This document shows positions 8,561 to 17,407 of a stretch of 64,000 nucleotides of DNA, piece after piece (position 1 is the stretch's first letter; the number at the start of each line of letters is the position of its first letter). This DNA is from Campylobacter anatolicus (lineage in GTDB: Bacteria > Campylobacterota > Campylobacteria > Campylobacterales > Campylobacteraceae), in contig NZ_JAGSSY010000001.1 of NCBI RefSeq assembly GCF_018145655.1, positions 372,001 through 436,000 on the forward strand. Reading direction: 5' to 3'. The position numbers and the translations under genes were made by a program. The notes below the pieces were generated by a model, which was not told where the DNA came from, searched no databases, and worked only from the letters and a program-made list of their open reading frames with translations.

Positions 8561-9490
8561 ATGGTTTCAAATTTATTAAAGGCTGAAATTTTAGTAAATG
8601 CCCTACCATACATTAAAAAATATTATGGCAAAACGATCGTTATCAAATACGGCGGTGCAGCAATGGTAAATAAAAAAGCTAGAGAGCAGTTTATCAAAGA
8701 TGTTGTGCTTATGAAATTTGTAGGTATTAACCCAGTCATCGTGCATGGTGGAGGGCCTGAGATAAATGAGATGTTGGCTAAGATAGGTAAACAAAGTCGC
8801 TTTGTCGGTGGTAACCGCGTAACAGACGAAGAGACGATGGAGATCGTAGAGATGGTGCTATCTGGCAAGGTAAATAAGAGCATAGTCGCTGATATAAACA
8901 AATATGGCGGAAAGGCGATCGGATTAAGCGGTAAAGATAATAACCTTGTTATGGTTGAGAAAAAATATATCTACGATGAGAATTTAAATAGTCCCGAAGA
9001 TGGCAAAATAGTGCAGAGAGATGGCAAAAAATTTAAAAAGATTGATATCGGTTTTGTTGGCGAGATAAAACAGGTCAGTCCAAATATAATAAATTTATTA
9101 GAAGATAACAGCTATATCCCAGTCATCTCATCAATCGGCGTCGATGAAAACGGACAAACATATAATGTAAATGCCGACTATGTCGCAGGTGCGATAGCTG
9201 GAAAGCTTCAAGCTGATAGGATGATATTTCTAACAGACGTTGATGGGATAATGCTTGATTATCACGACAGATCAACATTAATTCAAGAAATAAGCGTAAG
9301 TGGCGTAAAAGAGCTTATAAACGACGGTACGATAAGTGGTGGTATGCTACCAAAAGTAACAACCTGCCTAAAATCCATAGAAATGGGCGTACATAAGGTA
9401 ATCATACTAAATGGCAAACTAGAGCACTCACTACTTTTAGAGCTTTTTACGACAGAAGGTGCCGGAACGCTCATCAAAAAAGACATATAA
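8561..9490 (+). CDS. argB: Acetylglutamate kinase
   Basis: Phosphorylates N-acetylglutamate. KTIVIKYGGAAM is the phosphate-binding lysine-glycine start, VIVHGGGPEINEML binds the acetylglutamate, and MIFLTDVDGIM with SGGMLPKV is the conserved C-domain. The long N-terminal helix (residues 1-18) is that of the hexameric, arginine-sensitive type, so feedback inhibition is likely. 309 aa. It follows argJ by 19 bases and precedes argD by 9. Confidence 0.96.
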   Translation: MVSNLLKAEILVNALPYIKKYYGKTIVIKYGGAAMVNKKAREQFIKDVVLMKFVGINPVIVHGGGPEINEMLAKIGKQSRFVGGNRVTDEETMEIVEMVLSGKVNKSIVADINKYGGKAIGLSGKDNNLVMVEKKYIYDENLNSPEDGKIVQRDGKKFKKIDIGFVGEIKQVSPNIINLLEDNSYIPVISSIGVDENGQTYNVNADYVAGAIAGKLQADRMIFLTDVDGIMLDYHDRSTLIQEISVSGVKELINDGTISGGMLPKVTTCLKSIEMGVHKVIILNGKLEHSLLLELFTTEGAGTLIKKDI

Positions 9491-9499
9491 GGATAGTAA

Positions 9500-10651
9500 A
9501 TGTTACTAAATGTTTATAATAGATTTGATGTGATTTTTGATCACGGCAAAGGCTCATACATATATGATACAAATGGCAGAAAATATCTAGACTTTGTCTC
9601 AGGCATCGCGGTAAATTGCCTAGGACACGCGAGTGATGTTGTGGCTAACGCGTTGACTATACAGAGTAAAAAACTAGTGCATATATCAAATTTATACTAC
9701 TCGCAACCTCAAATAGATCTAGCAGAAAAACTAACGCAAAATAGTGATATGCAAAGAGTATTTTTTACAAATAGTGGCACAGAAGCAAATGAATTAGCCA
9801 TCAAAATCGCTCGTAAATTTGGTAGTAAAATTTCAAGTGAAAAAACAGAGATAATCTATATGTCAAACTCATTTCATGGACGTTCTACTGGGGCTTTGGC
9901 TATCACTGGACAAGAGAAGTATCAAGCTCCTTTTCGTCCGCTTATTACAAATGTAACTGAGTGTAGGTTTAATGATGTAGCAGACTTAGAATCTAAATTT
10001 AGCGACAAAACGGCGGCGATCATACTTGAACCTATTCAGGGCGAAAGTGGACTAGAGAGTGCGACTGATGAGTTTATAAATGCTATAAAACAACTTAGCA
10101 AAAAGCATAATGCTCTTGTGATATTTGATGAGATTCAGTGTGGTATGGGACGGACCGGTAAGCTCTTTGCTTATAAAAATTTTGACATAATTCCAGACGT
10201 GATAACCATCGCAAAAGCCCTTGGTGGCGGTGTGCCGATAGGTGCCTTGCTAACTTATGAAAGAGCAAATGATGTATTAATGCCGGGTGATCACGGCTCA
10301 ACTTTTGGAGGCAATCCGCTCGTATGTGCTGTAGGTAACGCTGTGTTAGATGAGATAATAGACAATAATCTACTTGAAAATGTAGTAAAAATTGGTAAAT
10401 ACGCAAAAGAGAAACTAGCAAATTTAAAAGAAAAATTTGATAGCATAACAGAGATTCGTGGAAAGGGATTATTGCTTGGTATTAAATTTAATGAAAACAA
10501 GATAACCGCCAAAGATGTAGTCGCAAAAGCCCTTGCAAACGGGCTTTTACTCGTTGGTGCGGGCAATAATGTCGTGAGATTTTTCCCACCGTTTAATGTG
10601 AGCGAAAAAGAGATAGATGAGGCTTGTGAGATTTTAAATAAAATTTTATAA
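9500..10651 (+). CDS. argD: Acetylornithine aminotransferase
   Basis: PLP-dependent class III aminotransferase making N-acetylornithine. FTNSGTEANELAIKIARKF binds the phosphate, SFHGRSTGALAITGQ stacks on the cofactor, VIFDEIQCGMGRTGKLFAY contains the PLP Asp, and TIAKALGGGVPIGA carries the Schiff-base lysine. 383 aa. It shares a fold with the broken BioA but the sequence is clearly ArgD by position and motif. Last of the four arg genes, with luxS 14 bases downstream. Confidence 0.95.
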   Translation: MLLNVYNRFDVIFDHGKGSYIYDTNGRKYLDFVSGIAVNCLGHASDVVANALTIQSKKLVHISNLYYSQPQIDLAEKLTQNSDMQRVFFTNSGTEANELAIKIARKFGSKISSEKTEIIYMSNSFHGRSTGALAITGQEKYQAPFRPLITNVTECRFNDVADLESKFSDKTAAIILEPIQGESGLESATDEFINAIKQLSKKHNALVIFDEIQCGMGRTGKLFAYKNFDIIPDVITIAKALGGGVPIGALLTYERANDVLMPGDHGSTFGGNPLVCAVGNAVLDEIIDNNLLENVVKIGKYAKEKLANLKEKFDSITEIRGKGLLLGIKFNENKITAKDVVAKALANGLLLVGAGNNVVRFFPPFNVSEKEIDEACEILNKIL

Positions 10652-10665
10652 AATAAGGAGAAAAT

Positions 10666-11181
10666 ATGCCATTACTTGATAGTTTTTGTGTTGATCATAC
10701 CATTATGAACGCACCTGGTGTGCGACTAGCTAAGACGATGAATACACCAAAGGGCGATAAGATTAGCGTCTTTGACCTACGTTTTTGCAAACCAAACCAA
10801 GATATGTTACCAGAGCGTGGTATACACACACTAGAACATCTCTTTGCGGGATTTATGAGAGATCATTTAAATAAAAATGATGTAGAGATCATAGATATTT
10901 CGCCGATGGGCTGTCGTACTGGATTTTATATGAGTCTTATTGGCTCACCAAGTTGCGAAGAGGTCGTGTCTGCTTGGGAAGCGTCGATGAAAGATATAAC
11001 AAATGTCCTAAGCCAAAGCGACATACCAGAGCTAAACGAGTATCAGTGTGGAAGCTATAAAATGCACTCACTAAAAGAGGCCCATGAGATCGCAAATGCC
11101 GTATTAAAGGCTGGTATTGGCATAATAGATAATGAGAGTATAAAGCTTGATATAGATGCAAAAGGGCTTAAAAAGCACTAA
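10666..11181 (+). CDS. luxS: S-ribosylhomocysteine lyase (autoinducer-2 synthesis)
   Basis: Cleaves S-ribosylhomocysteine to homocysteine and the AI-2 precursor DPD in the activated methyl cycle. The metal ligands are visible as His54 and His58 in [12 protein letters not shown] and Cys128 in YQCGSYK; the catalytic Cys is in [10 protein letters not shown] at about residue 83. 171 aa. An AAGGAG site precedes the ATG. The close spacing to argD suggests it is expressed with the arginine operon. Confidence 0.97.
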   Translation: MPLLDSFCVDHTIMNAPGVRLAKTMNTPKGDKISVFDLRFCKPNQDMLPERGIHTLEHLFAGFMRDHLNKNDVEIIDISPMGCRTGFYMSLIGSPSCEEVVSAWEASMKDITNVLSQSDIPELNEYQCGSYKMHSLKEAHEIANAVLKAGIGIIDNESIKLDIDAKGLKKH

Positions 11182-11224
11182 AATAAGTAGTCTCATCTTA
11201 TTATTTAAAATTTCAAAGACAATC

Positions 11225-11262
11225 AGCTCATCTAGCTAGATCTTATCTCTCCCAGATGAGCT
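11225..11262 (+). terminator. Candidate terminator after luxS
   Basis: AGCTCATCT at 11225-11233 pairs with AGATGAGCT at 11254-11262, followed by five T. The loop is long (20 bases) and includes the stop codon of the convergent downstream gene, so the hairpin doubles as coding sequence on the other strand. Confidence 0.4.
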
Positions 11263-11650
11263 TTTTGCCAAACCCAAGCGTGTTACTCGTAAATTTTATC
11301 CATTTTAAACTTATGCACCATATCTCAGGCTTCATTGCAAGTGCATAAGGATAGCGTTTGAAGTAAATTTTTGACATTTGCTCATTAGCTTTTTGCATAG
11401 TGCCACGTAACTGAATGCCTTCTATCTTGCCAACTATCTTTGTATCAAGTGCAATCGTGCCACCGACTTCTGGATTTTGTGCAAGAGCCTTTATATGAGT
11501 AGTTGTAGAGCTTGAAGCGACTAATAAATTTAGTCTATCCTCATCAAAAGCATAAAAGCAACTAAACGCATATGGTATATCCTCGCTTATAACAGCAACC
11601 GAGACAAGGTGCATCTTTTTTATAAATTTAATAATATTCTTATCAATCAT
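11243..11650 (-). CDS. UPF0306 (YhbP-like) pyridoxamine-phosphate-oxidase-fold protein
   Basis: 135 aa, split-barrel FMN-binding-like fold. KMHLVSVAVISEDIPYAFSCFYAFDEDRLNLLVASSSTTTHIKALAQNPEVGGTIAL is the typical first half, and the end SNTLGFGKKLIWER is characteristic of the UPF0306/YhbP group. The biochemical function of this group is not established; a flavin- or heme-related role would be a guess. The ATG overlaps the end of the upstream membrane-protein gene by 8 bases on the same strand, so they are cotranscribed. Confidence 0.75.
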   Translation of the reverse strand: MIDKNIIKFIKKMHLVSVAVISEDIPYAFSCFYAFDEDRLNLLVASSSTTTHIKALAQNPEVGGTIALDTKIVGKIEGIQLRGTMQKANEQMSKIYFKRYPYALAMKPEIWCISLKWIKFTSNTLGFGKKLIWER

Positions 11651-12017
11651 AAAAATAGCCTAAAAACTCCACTATCTCATTAAATTTGACTACTAAAGCC
11701 ATTAAAATCACAAGCCAAAATACAAGCAAAAAAAGCTCAGTATAAGTAAATATATCACGACTAAATTTCTTAAAGATTGCCATTGATAATAATCCGCCTA
11801 AAAAGCCGCCAATTAGTGAGAAGTAGTGTATCGTCTTTGATTTTACAAATGTAGGTAAAAGCTCTTTAAAAAATAGCGAAAACATCGTAAATGCAAGTAA
11901 ATTTGCAAATATAAAATAATAACCAACAACTGGCAAAATGGGATAGAATTTATGCAAAACAAAGCTTAAAATCGTGATAAACATTAGCAAAAATATCCGA
12001 GTCCCAAAACAACACAT
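11643..12017 (-). CDS. DUF1294-like small membrane protein
   Basis: 124 aa with about four hydrophobic segments. VVGYYFIFANLLAFTMFSLFF and HYFSLIGGFLGGLLSMAIFKKFSRD match the DUF1294 pattern (N-x-x-A-F, then L-x-x-x-G-G-x-x-G, then F-[RK]-[HK]-K). The function of the family is unknown. Several usually conserved residues (the D-K pair after the first TM) are replaced by FFKE, so the match is partial. An AAAAGGTGTG site lies upstream of the ATG. Confidence 0.6.
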   Translation of the reverse strand: MCCFGTRIFLLMFITILSFVLHKFYPILPVVGYYFIFANLLAFTMFSLFFKELLPTFVKSKTIHYFSLIGGFLGGLLSMAIFKKFSRDIFTYTELFLLVFWLVILMALVVKFNEIVEFLGYFYD

Positions 12018-12109
12018 TTCACACCTTTTTTATTAAATTTTACAAAAAGCTTGTTAAAAACAGCTTTATAAATTTAAAATTATGTCGATTTAGTTTAAAA
12101 GGAGCAAAA

Positions 12110-12640
12110 ATGCAGACAAATTTCTCAAATTTATACTCACAAGCTAGTTATAATAATATGGATTTCAAATTTAAAACAAGTAGCGGTGATGAGATAGATT
12201 TTTCAATGTATGATAATAAAAGCCTAGAATACGTCAGCGAAAAAAACTCGCGTGGCAGTAGCCAAAGCCTAACTCTAACACACGAATACGGCTATAGTTT
12301 CTCATACAAAGGCGATGGACTTGACACAAAAGATCTTGCAGAGCTTGATGAAGCGTTAAAACTCATTAGTCCACAAATAGATAAATTTATGAAAAATGTC
12401 AAAAATGACGATAAAATCGCAGGAAGTGATGAGAGTATAACAAATCTAGCAAACAATATAAAACAGATACTTCCACAACCCAAAAATGACAATCATAAAA
12501 ATCTAATCGCAGATAATACTATAAAAATATTTGATGAACTTTTAGAGCAAAATCGTGCTGATAAAAATCTACTTAATAATACCAAAAAGCTATTTGATAG
12601 GCTTTTTGATACTACAAATAAACTCTTCGTTTATGCTTAA
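12110..12640 (+). CDS. Conserved Campylobacter protein, candidate CiaI-like secreted effector
   Basis: 176 aa, soluble, no signal peptide or TM segment: MQTNFSNLYSQASYNNMDFKFKTSSGDEIDFSMYDNKS, then charged helices rich in K, D and N. I know no catalytic motif in it. In C. jejuni a gene of about 170 codons near dut encodes CiaI, a flagellar-exported effector. The size, lack of signal sequence and neighbourhood (dut one gene away) fit that, but identity is an inference. A CGATTT hexamer at 12086-12091 could be a sigma-28 -10 element, which would agree with flagellar coexpression; no good -35 is visible. GGAG precedes the ATG. Confidence 0.5.
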   Translation: MQTNFSNLYSQASYNNMDFKFKTSSGDEIDFSMYDNKSLEYVSEKNSRGSSQSLTLTHEYGYSFSYKGDGLDTKDLAELDEALKLISPQIDKFMKNVKNDDKIAGSDESITNLANNIKQILPQPKNDNHKNLIADNTIKIFDELLEQNRADKNLLNNTKKLFDRLFDTTNKLFVYA

Positions 12641-12659
12641 TATGGGGTCTCTCCCCATA
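12641..12659. terminator. Terminator hairpin between convergent genes
   Basis: TATGGGG at 12641-12647 pairs with CCCCATA at 12653-12659 around a 5-base loop, between the stop of the plus-strand gene and the convergent EI24-like gene. It can serve both directions, although the T-run is weak on either side. Confidence 0.6.
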
Positions 12660-12670
12660 AATTTATACTA

Positions 12671-13405
12671 CTAAAACTTCACTATTGTTTGCTTTTGATA
12701 GAAAATATGTGTTAAAAATATAATGAAAAATAGTTGCAAAAATAGTCCTAAAAGTGGCACAAGAGAGATAATGTAAAATACTGCACAAGCAAGTATAAAT
12801 TTAAATCCGCCACCTTCAAGCCAAACTAGTTCAAATTTAGACTCTGATAGGGCATTACTCGCCACATCAATGAGTAAAAATTTATAATAAAGATAAAAAA
12901 ACGGGATATTTATGAAAAAAAAGCTTAGTATTGGTATAATAAAAATGAAAGGTAAACAAAGTAGTAAAATCCCTAAAAACTTAAATATCACTGTAGTCAT
13001 AAGCCACAAAACTCTTGAAGTGCCAACCATACTAGTTTGAGCTATGTTATAATGTCTTGCGTTGATCTCGCGTGTTACGATTGGGGTTAAAAATCCAGCG
13101 ATAAGTAAAGCTATAGCCACACTTAAAATAACAACTAAAAACGTTGAGAGTATGTAAAATAAGGAACTAATAAGATAACGTACTACCTCAAAAGATAAAA
13201 TTTTAGCCACCAACGGATACGAACTTGTATCAAAAAATACATACTCACCGCTCATCGCACCTGCTAAAAGTAGCTCCCACAGCTCAGACCCACCAAGCAT
13301 CATCACACTTATTAATACCGCCACGCTTAAAACAAGTGGCAAGATAGAGAGTGTGATAAATTTAGCAGTTAAAAAATCACGCCACGAAAGCCAAAAAATA
13401 CTCAC
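12671..13405 (-). CDS. EI24/CysZ-like integral membrane protein
   Basis: 244 aa with about five or six TM segments, belonging by pattern to the EI24 (former DUF540) family that includes CysZ. VAIALLIAGFLTPIVTREINARHYN is the conserved loop after the third TM pair, and FFINIPFFYLYYKFLLIDVASNALSESKFE lies before the last helices. CysZ is a sulfate-uptake protein in E. coli, but epsilonproteobacterial members are uncharacterised. The start is a GTG at 13405 with TAGGTTGAG upstream, 9 bases after the dut stop, so it follows dut in one transcript. Confidence 0.7.
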   Translation of the reverse strand: MSIFWLSWRDFLTAKFITLSILPLVLSVAVLISVMMLGGSELWELLLAGAMSGEYVFFDTSSYPLVAKILSFEVVRYLISSLFYILSTFLVVILSVAIALLIAGFLTPIVTREINARHYNIAQTSMVGTSRVLWLMTTVIFKFLGILLLCLPFIFIIPILSFFFINIPFFYLYYKFLLIDVASNALSESKFELVWLEGGGFKFILACAVFYIISLVPLLGLFLQLFFIIFLTHIFYQKQTIVKF

Positions 13406-13414
13406 AAACTCAAC

Positions 13415-14110
13415 CTACTTTGCTGCGTCGTAAGCACTTTTAAGCTCAGCATATATAGCATCTATGCTTTTTATACCACTAGCTAAAATCTCGCTCATCA
13501 CAACATTATCCTCTCGTCCTCCCCAGAGCTTTTTGTATGTGCCTTCTTTATAGCCGTTGTTTTGACGAAAGCGATTTAGCACGTTTTTAGCAACATAGCA
13601 CTCATAAAGTGAGTACAAATTTACGCCACATTTTAGTGCGACGCTGAAGTAAATTTTTAAAATATCATGTATGTTATATTCAAATCCACTACATTCATGT
13701 ATAAGCTTTTCGATATCGTTCATTATCTCATATATACTCTCACTAGCCACATTATAAGGCTCTTTGCAAAACTCTGCAAAGCCACTTGCTGCACAGATAT
13801 TATCAGCTAGTATCTTTGCATCCCCTAGCCCTTTTTGCTTATAAATTTGTAGCATAAAGCTCATTACAAAGTGCCAAATATCCACGACCTCAACTCGTAA
13901 ATTTTGCTCATCAGTCGCTGCATTTATGCTCTTCCAGTGTTTCCACGCAAAGCTATCTATTAGCTCTGCACACTCCATATATATGCAACGCTTCCAGCTT
14001 ATGAGCTTGTTTTTATTTGTGTATCCATTTTCCCAGCCTAGCCCATTTGTCTCATCATTTAAACTTTGCTGAAGTTTTAACATCTGTAATACTATCTCAT
14101 TTTCATTCAT
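13415..14110 (-). CDS. dut: Dimeric dUTP diphosphatase
   Basis: All-alpha dUTPase of the Campylobacter/Leishmania type, hydrolysing dUTP and dUDP to dUMP. The metal ligands are seen as E46-C-A-E49 and E74-V-V-D77-I-W, the two Ex2[ED] motifs of the MazG-like superfamily. 231 aa, typical of C. jejuni Dut; unrelated to the trimeric beta-barrel dUTPases. It keeps uracil out of DNA and supplies dUMP for thymidylate. Confidence 0.92.
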   Translation of the reverse strand: MNENEIVLQMLKLQQSLNDETNGLGWENGYTNKNKLISWKRCIYMECAELIDSFAWKHWKSINAATDEQNLRVEVVDIWHFVMSFMLQIYKQKGLGDAKILADNICAASGFAEFCKEPYNVASESIYEIMNDIEKLIHECSGFEYNIHDILKIYFSVALKCGVNLYSLYECYVAKNVLNRFRQNNGYKEGTYKKLWGGREDNVVMSEILASGIKSIDAIYAELKSAYDAAK

Positions 14111-14249
14111 ATTTTACCTTTAATTTTTGACAAATTATATCAGATTTTATTAATTCAAAGATAAATATAAATCAAGGCTTGACTTAAATCATTAAATTTT
14201 TATAAATTTATCGCTAAAATACACCTTTACTAATCAAGAAGGATAAAAA

Positions 14250-14438
14250 ATGATAGAAAATAATGTCGTTATATGCAACGTATGTGCTTTAAAAAGTTCA
14301 GATGACGAAAATGCAGTATTTATTAAAGCACACAAAAATGGTGAAGATGTAGATATATGCACAAGCTGCATACCTAGCGTTATACATGGATCTGGTATGG
14401 TTGTAAAATCAAACGAAGAGATAAAAGCCGAAGCTTAA
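14250..14438 (+). CDS. Small four-cysteine protein, probable zinc ribbon
   Basis: 62 aa: MIENNVVICNVCALKSSDDENAVFIKAHKNGEDVDICTSCIPSVIHGSGM. CNVC (residues 9-12) and CTSC (37-40) form two CxxC knuckles 24 residues apart, the spacing of a zinc ribbon. GAAGG lies before the ATG. The C-terminus overlaps the stop of the convergent GGDEF/EAL gene by four bases. The function is unknown; a nucleic-acid or protein contact role is only inference. Confidence 0.7.
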   Translation: MIENNVVICNVCALKSSDDENAVFIKAHKNGEDVDICTSCIPSVIHGSGMVVKSNEEIKAEA

Positions 14439-16786
14439 ATCTGATCTATATTTGATGAATTTTGCTTTAAGAACTCTTTAAACTCTTCAGCACACATAGG
14501 CTCTTTAAGATAACATCCTTGAGCCTCTTTGCAACCTAGCTCTATTAGCTTGTCTAGCTCATCTTTAGACTGCACACCCTTTGCTGTGACTTTTAAATTT
14601 GTATTGTTTGCTAAATTTATGATAGATGCGACTATCTGAGTATCGATATCTGTATTTAACATATCTTGTATAAGTTCACGTGCGATCTTGATACAGCGAA
14701 TATGATACTTTTTCATATAGGCAAACGAGGTATAGCCAATACCATAATCATCGATACAAACGCTGATATTGCTACTATTTATATCATTAAAAATTTTATC
14801 TAAAAGCTCCGGCGGATAGACCCATACGCTCTCATCAAGCTCAAGCTCAAAAACCTTTGGACTCACGCCATATAGCTTTAAAAGATCGTTTATATTTTGT
14901 ATAAAGATACTCTTTTTTATCTGTGTTGGAATGATATTTAGGCTGATTTTTGGTATATTTATGCCATCTTTTTGCCAACTACTCACGTATTGCACAGTCT
15001 TTATGGCAGCAACAGAACAAATACCATTAAGCGTATCAGAATTTACTTTAGCAACATCCATAAACTGAGAAGCCTCTAAAAATCCAAGCTCCTTTGAATC
15101 CCATCTAAGAAGTGCCTCAAACGAAACTATCTTTAGTGTCTTTGTGTTAAAAATAGGCTGAAAATATACCTTTATCTCTTCGCTTAAATTTACCTTGCTT
15201 AGCAAAATCTCCATACGCGACGCCGTATGTATATGATCGTCTATCTCACTACTGTATATTGTAGGATTTAAAGATGGATTTTCCTTAGCATAATACATTG
15301 CTCTATTTGAGTTTTTAACAATCGTCTTGATATCTATGTCTTGTCTGTATGAAACTATACTTATACCAACAAAACAACTCATAATAAAATGAAATCTATC
15401 TACTTGTAAATTTTCTTGCAAATTTTTCTTAATATTTATACCGAAATTTAAAGCTCCACTCTTGTCATCTTTTCCAATCTTTGTAACCACTACAAACTCA
15501 CCAGCACTCATTCTAGATATGATGTCTTTTTGATTGCAAAGACTTAATAGCCTTTTTGCAGTGGCCCTTAAAATTCTATCACCAACAATATGTCCGTAAG
15601 AGGCGTTTATTGATTTAAATTTATCGATATTTATATAATACACCGCAAGCTCTTCATCGGATTTAAGGCTTGAATATAAATTTTTAAGACCATCTGATAA
15701 AAATAACCGATTACCTACGCCAGTTAGATAATCACGTTCAGATATATCTTGCAAACGTAAATTTGCAAGTCTTAGTTCATTTGTCTGTTCGTGTATAATT
15801 TTTTCAAGATTGTTATGCATTAGCTTTTCTTGGGTTAGTAGCTTATCGCTTATCGTAGAGCTTTTTACATAGTAGCTTGTAAGCGTATTTATGACTATAA
15901 TACAGAGTAAAACAACTGCTTGAATAGGAGAGAAATCGCTCTCTATAAATATTGGTACTATTGCTATTATCGGTAACCATTTTGAACTCATAGTTATGTT
16001 ATTGTCTTTTTGTGCGACACGAGAGTTATTTGTCTGTAAATAAAACGAACCTATCATTAATAGACAAAATGGCAAAATATAAAGCGGTGCTAATAAATTT
16101 GGCTGATAAAGTGGCATTTTAAATTTATTATAATAAATATATAAATTCAACATCGTAAACAATATAACGGCTACGATCATATAAAAACCACTTTTGCGAA
16201 TATATATAAAATTGCTCGTAAATAATTCGCTTAGCACAACAAAAAGCAAGATCAAATTTATAATTATCACACAAAATATACAAAAATCATATATACTTTT
16301 AAAAATCAAAGTGATATTTAAGTTGAAAATAACGTTAAAAAATAGCGTATAAATCATCAAAAATACACCAAATGTATCAAGCAATATGATTGATTTTTCA
16401 CTTGCATCTTTAAATTTTATATAAAAATATATAGACATAGCAAAAAGTATGCAAAGCATAGGCACAGAATAACTTATGAGCAAAAACTCATATCGATCAT
16501 AGTCCTTTATAAAGAGATCAGTATTTAAAAACCATAAAAGATCACAAGCTCCCCAAAGTGCTACGCCCAAACACAACAATATCCAATGCACTCTATAATT
16601 TTCTGGCGTTACGATATGCTTATAAATATTTACGATAATAAATCCATAGGCGATAAAAGTAAGCAACTTTTGGATATAGACATATCCGATCAAAGAAAAT
16701 ATCTGAGCAAATACAAAAATCACTAAAACAATAAACACTGATCGCTTTTGGTAAGCCTTTAGTGATTCAGTCGCACTCAAACTCAT
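14435..16786 (-). CDS. Membrane GGDEF-EAL protein with degenerate active sites
   Basis: 783 aa. About eight N-terminal hydrophobic segments (residues 15-300) are followed by a short coiled region, a GGDEF domain and an EAL domain. The GGDEF signature reads S-A-G-E-F (RMSAGEFVVV), so diguanylate cyclase activity is unlikely. The EAL domain keeps FEALLRW, NIIPTQ and DDYGIGYTS, but the usual A-E-G-V-E metal/base motif is A-K-G-V-Q, so phosphodiesterase activity is also doubtful. It may act as a c-di-GMP sensor. It resembles the neighbour at 17391-19733 in layout, probably an old duplication. It is transcribed away from the small gene at 16868. Confidence 0.88.
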   Translation of the reverse strand: MSLSATESLKAYQKRSVFIVLVIFVFAQIFSLIGYVYIQKLLTFIAYGFIIVNIYKHIVTPENYRVHWILLCLGVALWGACDLLWFLNTDLFIKDYDRYEFLLISYSVPMLCILFAMSIYFYIKFKDASEKSIILLDTFGVFLMIYTLFFNVIFNLNITLIFKSIYDFCIFCVIIINLILLFVVLSELFTSNFIYIRKSGFYMIVAVILFTMLNLYIYYNKFKMPLYQPNLLAPLYILPFCLLMIGSFYLQTNNSRVAQKDNNITMSSKWLPIIAIVPIFIESDFSPIQAVVLLCIIVINTLTSYYVKSSTISDKLLTQEKLMHNNLEKIIHEQTNELRLANLRLQDISERDYLTGVGNRLFLSDGLKNLYSSLKSDEELAVYYINIDKFKSINASYGHIVGDRILRATAKRLLSLCNQKDIISRMSAGEFVVVTKIGKDDKSGALNFGINIKKNLQENLQVDRFHFIMSCFVGISIVSYRQDIDIKTIVKNSNRAMYYAKENPSLNPTIYSSEIDDHIHTASRMEILLSKVNLSEEIKVYFQPIFNTKTLKIVSFEALLRWDSKELGFLEASQFMDVAKVNSDTLNGICSVAAIKTVQYVSSWQKDGINIPKISLNIIPTQIKKSIFIQNINDLLKLYGVSPKVFELELDESVWVYPPELLDKIFNDINSSNISVCIDDYGIGYTSFAYMKKYHIRCIKIARELIQDMLNTDIDTQIVASIINLANNTNLKVTAKGVQSKDELDKLIELGCKEAQGCYLKEPMCAEEFKEFLKQNSSNIDQI

Positions 16787-16833
16787 CTCCTAAAAATAAC
16801 ACAAATTATACTAATTAAATCCTTGTTTTTTGA

Positions 16834-16839
16834 TATAAT
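16834..16839 (+). promoter_or_regulatory. Candidate -10 element
   Basis: TATAAT in the extended context TTTTTTGATATAAT, preceded by a T-rich stretch as in Campylobacter sigma-70 promoters, 29 bases before the ATG at 16868. Confidence 0.5.
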
Positions 16840-16867
16840 CTTATAAATTTAAAAATTTGGAGCATTT

Positions 16868-17407
16868 ATGACACAAGAGATAAATTTAAAAAGTGTGGAT
16901 TTGCTTGATTATCAAGCATTTGTTTTGTTTTATTCAAAAAAAGCAAGAAAACAGATGATGATAAACACGATAGGTATATTTGGCGAAGCTATGATTGCTG
17001 GATTTGTGATAGATAAACTTACCGGATATCAAATTTTTACCATTATTGGCGTTGCTTTTGGCATATTTTGGGTATTTTTCTATCCATTTTTTTTAAAAAA
17101 TAGACGACTAAAAGCACTAAAAAATCTAAGAAGCAATGAAGTAGAAAAAACAATGAAATTTGAAGTAAATGATGAGTATTTGGCGTATTATAAAGATGAG
17201 TTAAGAGAAAATGAGAAATTTGCATTTAGCGATATTAGTGAAATTTATGAGCTTAAAAATATATTTGTTATATTTCTGGGTGAGAAAGTTCATATCATAA
17301 TCCCAAGAAATGATGAAACTACAAAAATGATAAGCCTAAGTGCTAAAAACTCGAATAAACATATTTTAAAATATGAAAATTTGGAGTATTCTAGCGTTGT
17401 GAGATAG
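16868..17407 (+). CDS. YcxB-like membrane protein
   Basis: 179 aa. There are two TM helices at about residues 35-80 (INTIGIFGEAMIAGFVIDKL, IFTIIGVAFGIFWVFFYPFFL), followed by a small beta-rich cytoplasmic domain (VNDEYLAYYKDELRENEKFAFSDISEIYELKNIFVIFLGEKVHIIIPR). This two-TM plus PH-like layout with a T/S-x-I-x-x-I-x-E and IP-R ending is that of the YcxB-like family; its function is unknown. GGAG precedes the ATG. The 3' end overlaps the convergent GGDEF/EAL gene by 17 bases. Confidence 0.65.
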   Translation: MTQEINLKSVDLLDYQAFVLFYSKKARKQMMINTIGIFGEAMIAGFVIDKLTGYQIFTIIGVAFGIFWVFFYPFFLKNRRLKALKNLRSNEVEKTMKFEVNDEYLAYYKDELRENEKFAFSDISEIYELKNIFVIFLGEKVHIIIPRNDETTKMISLSAKNSNKHILKYENLEYSSVVR

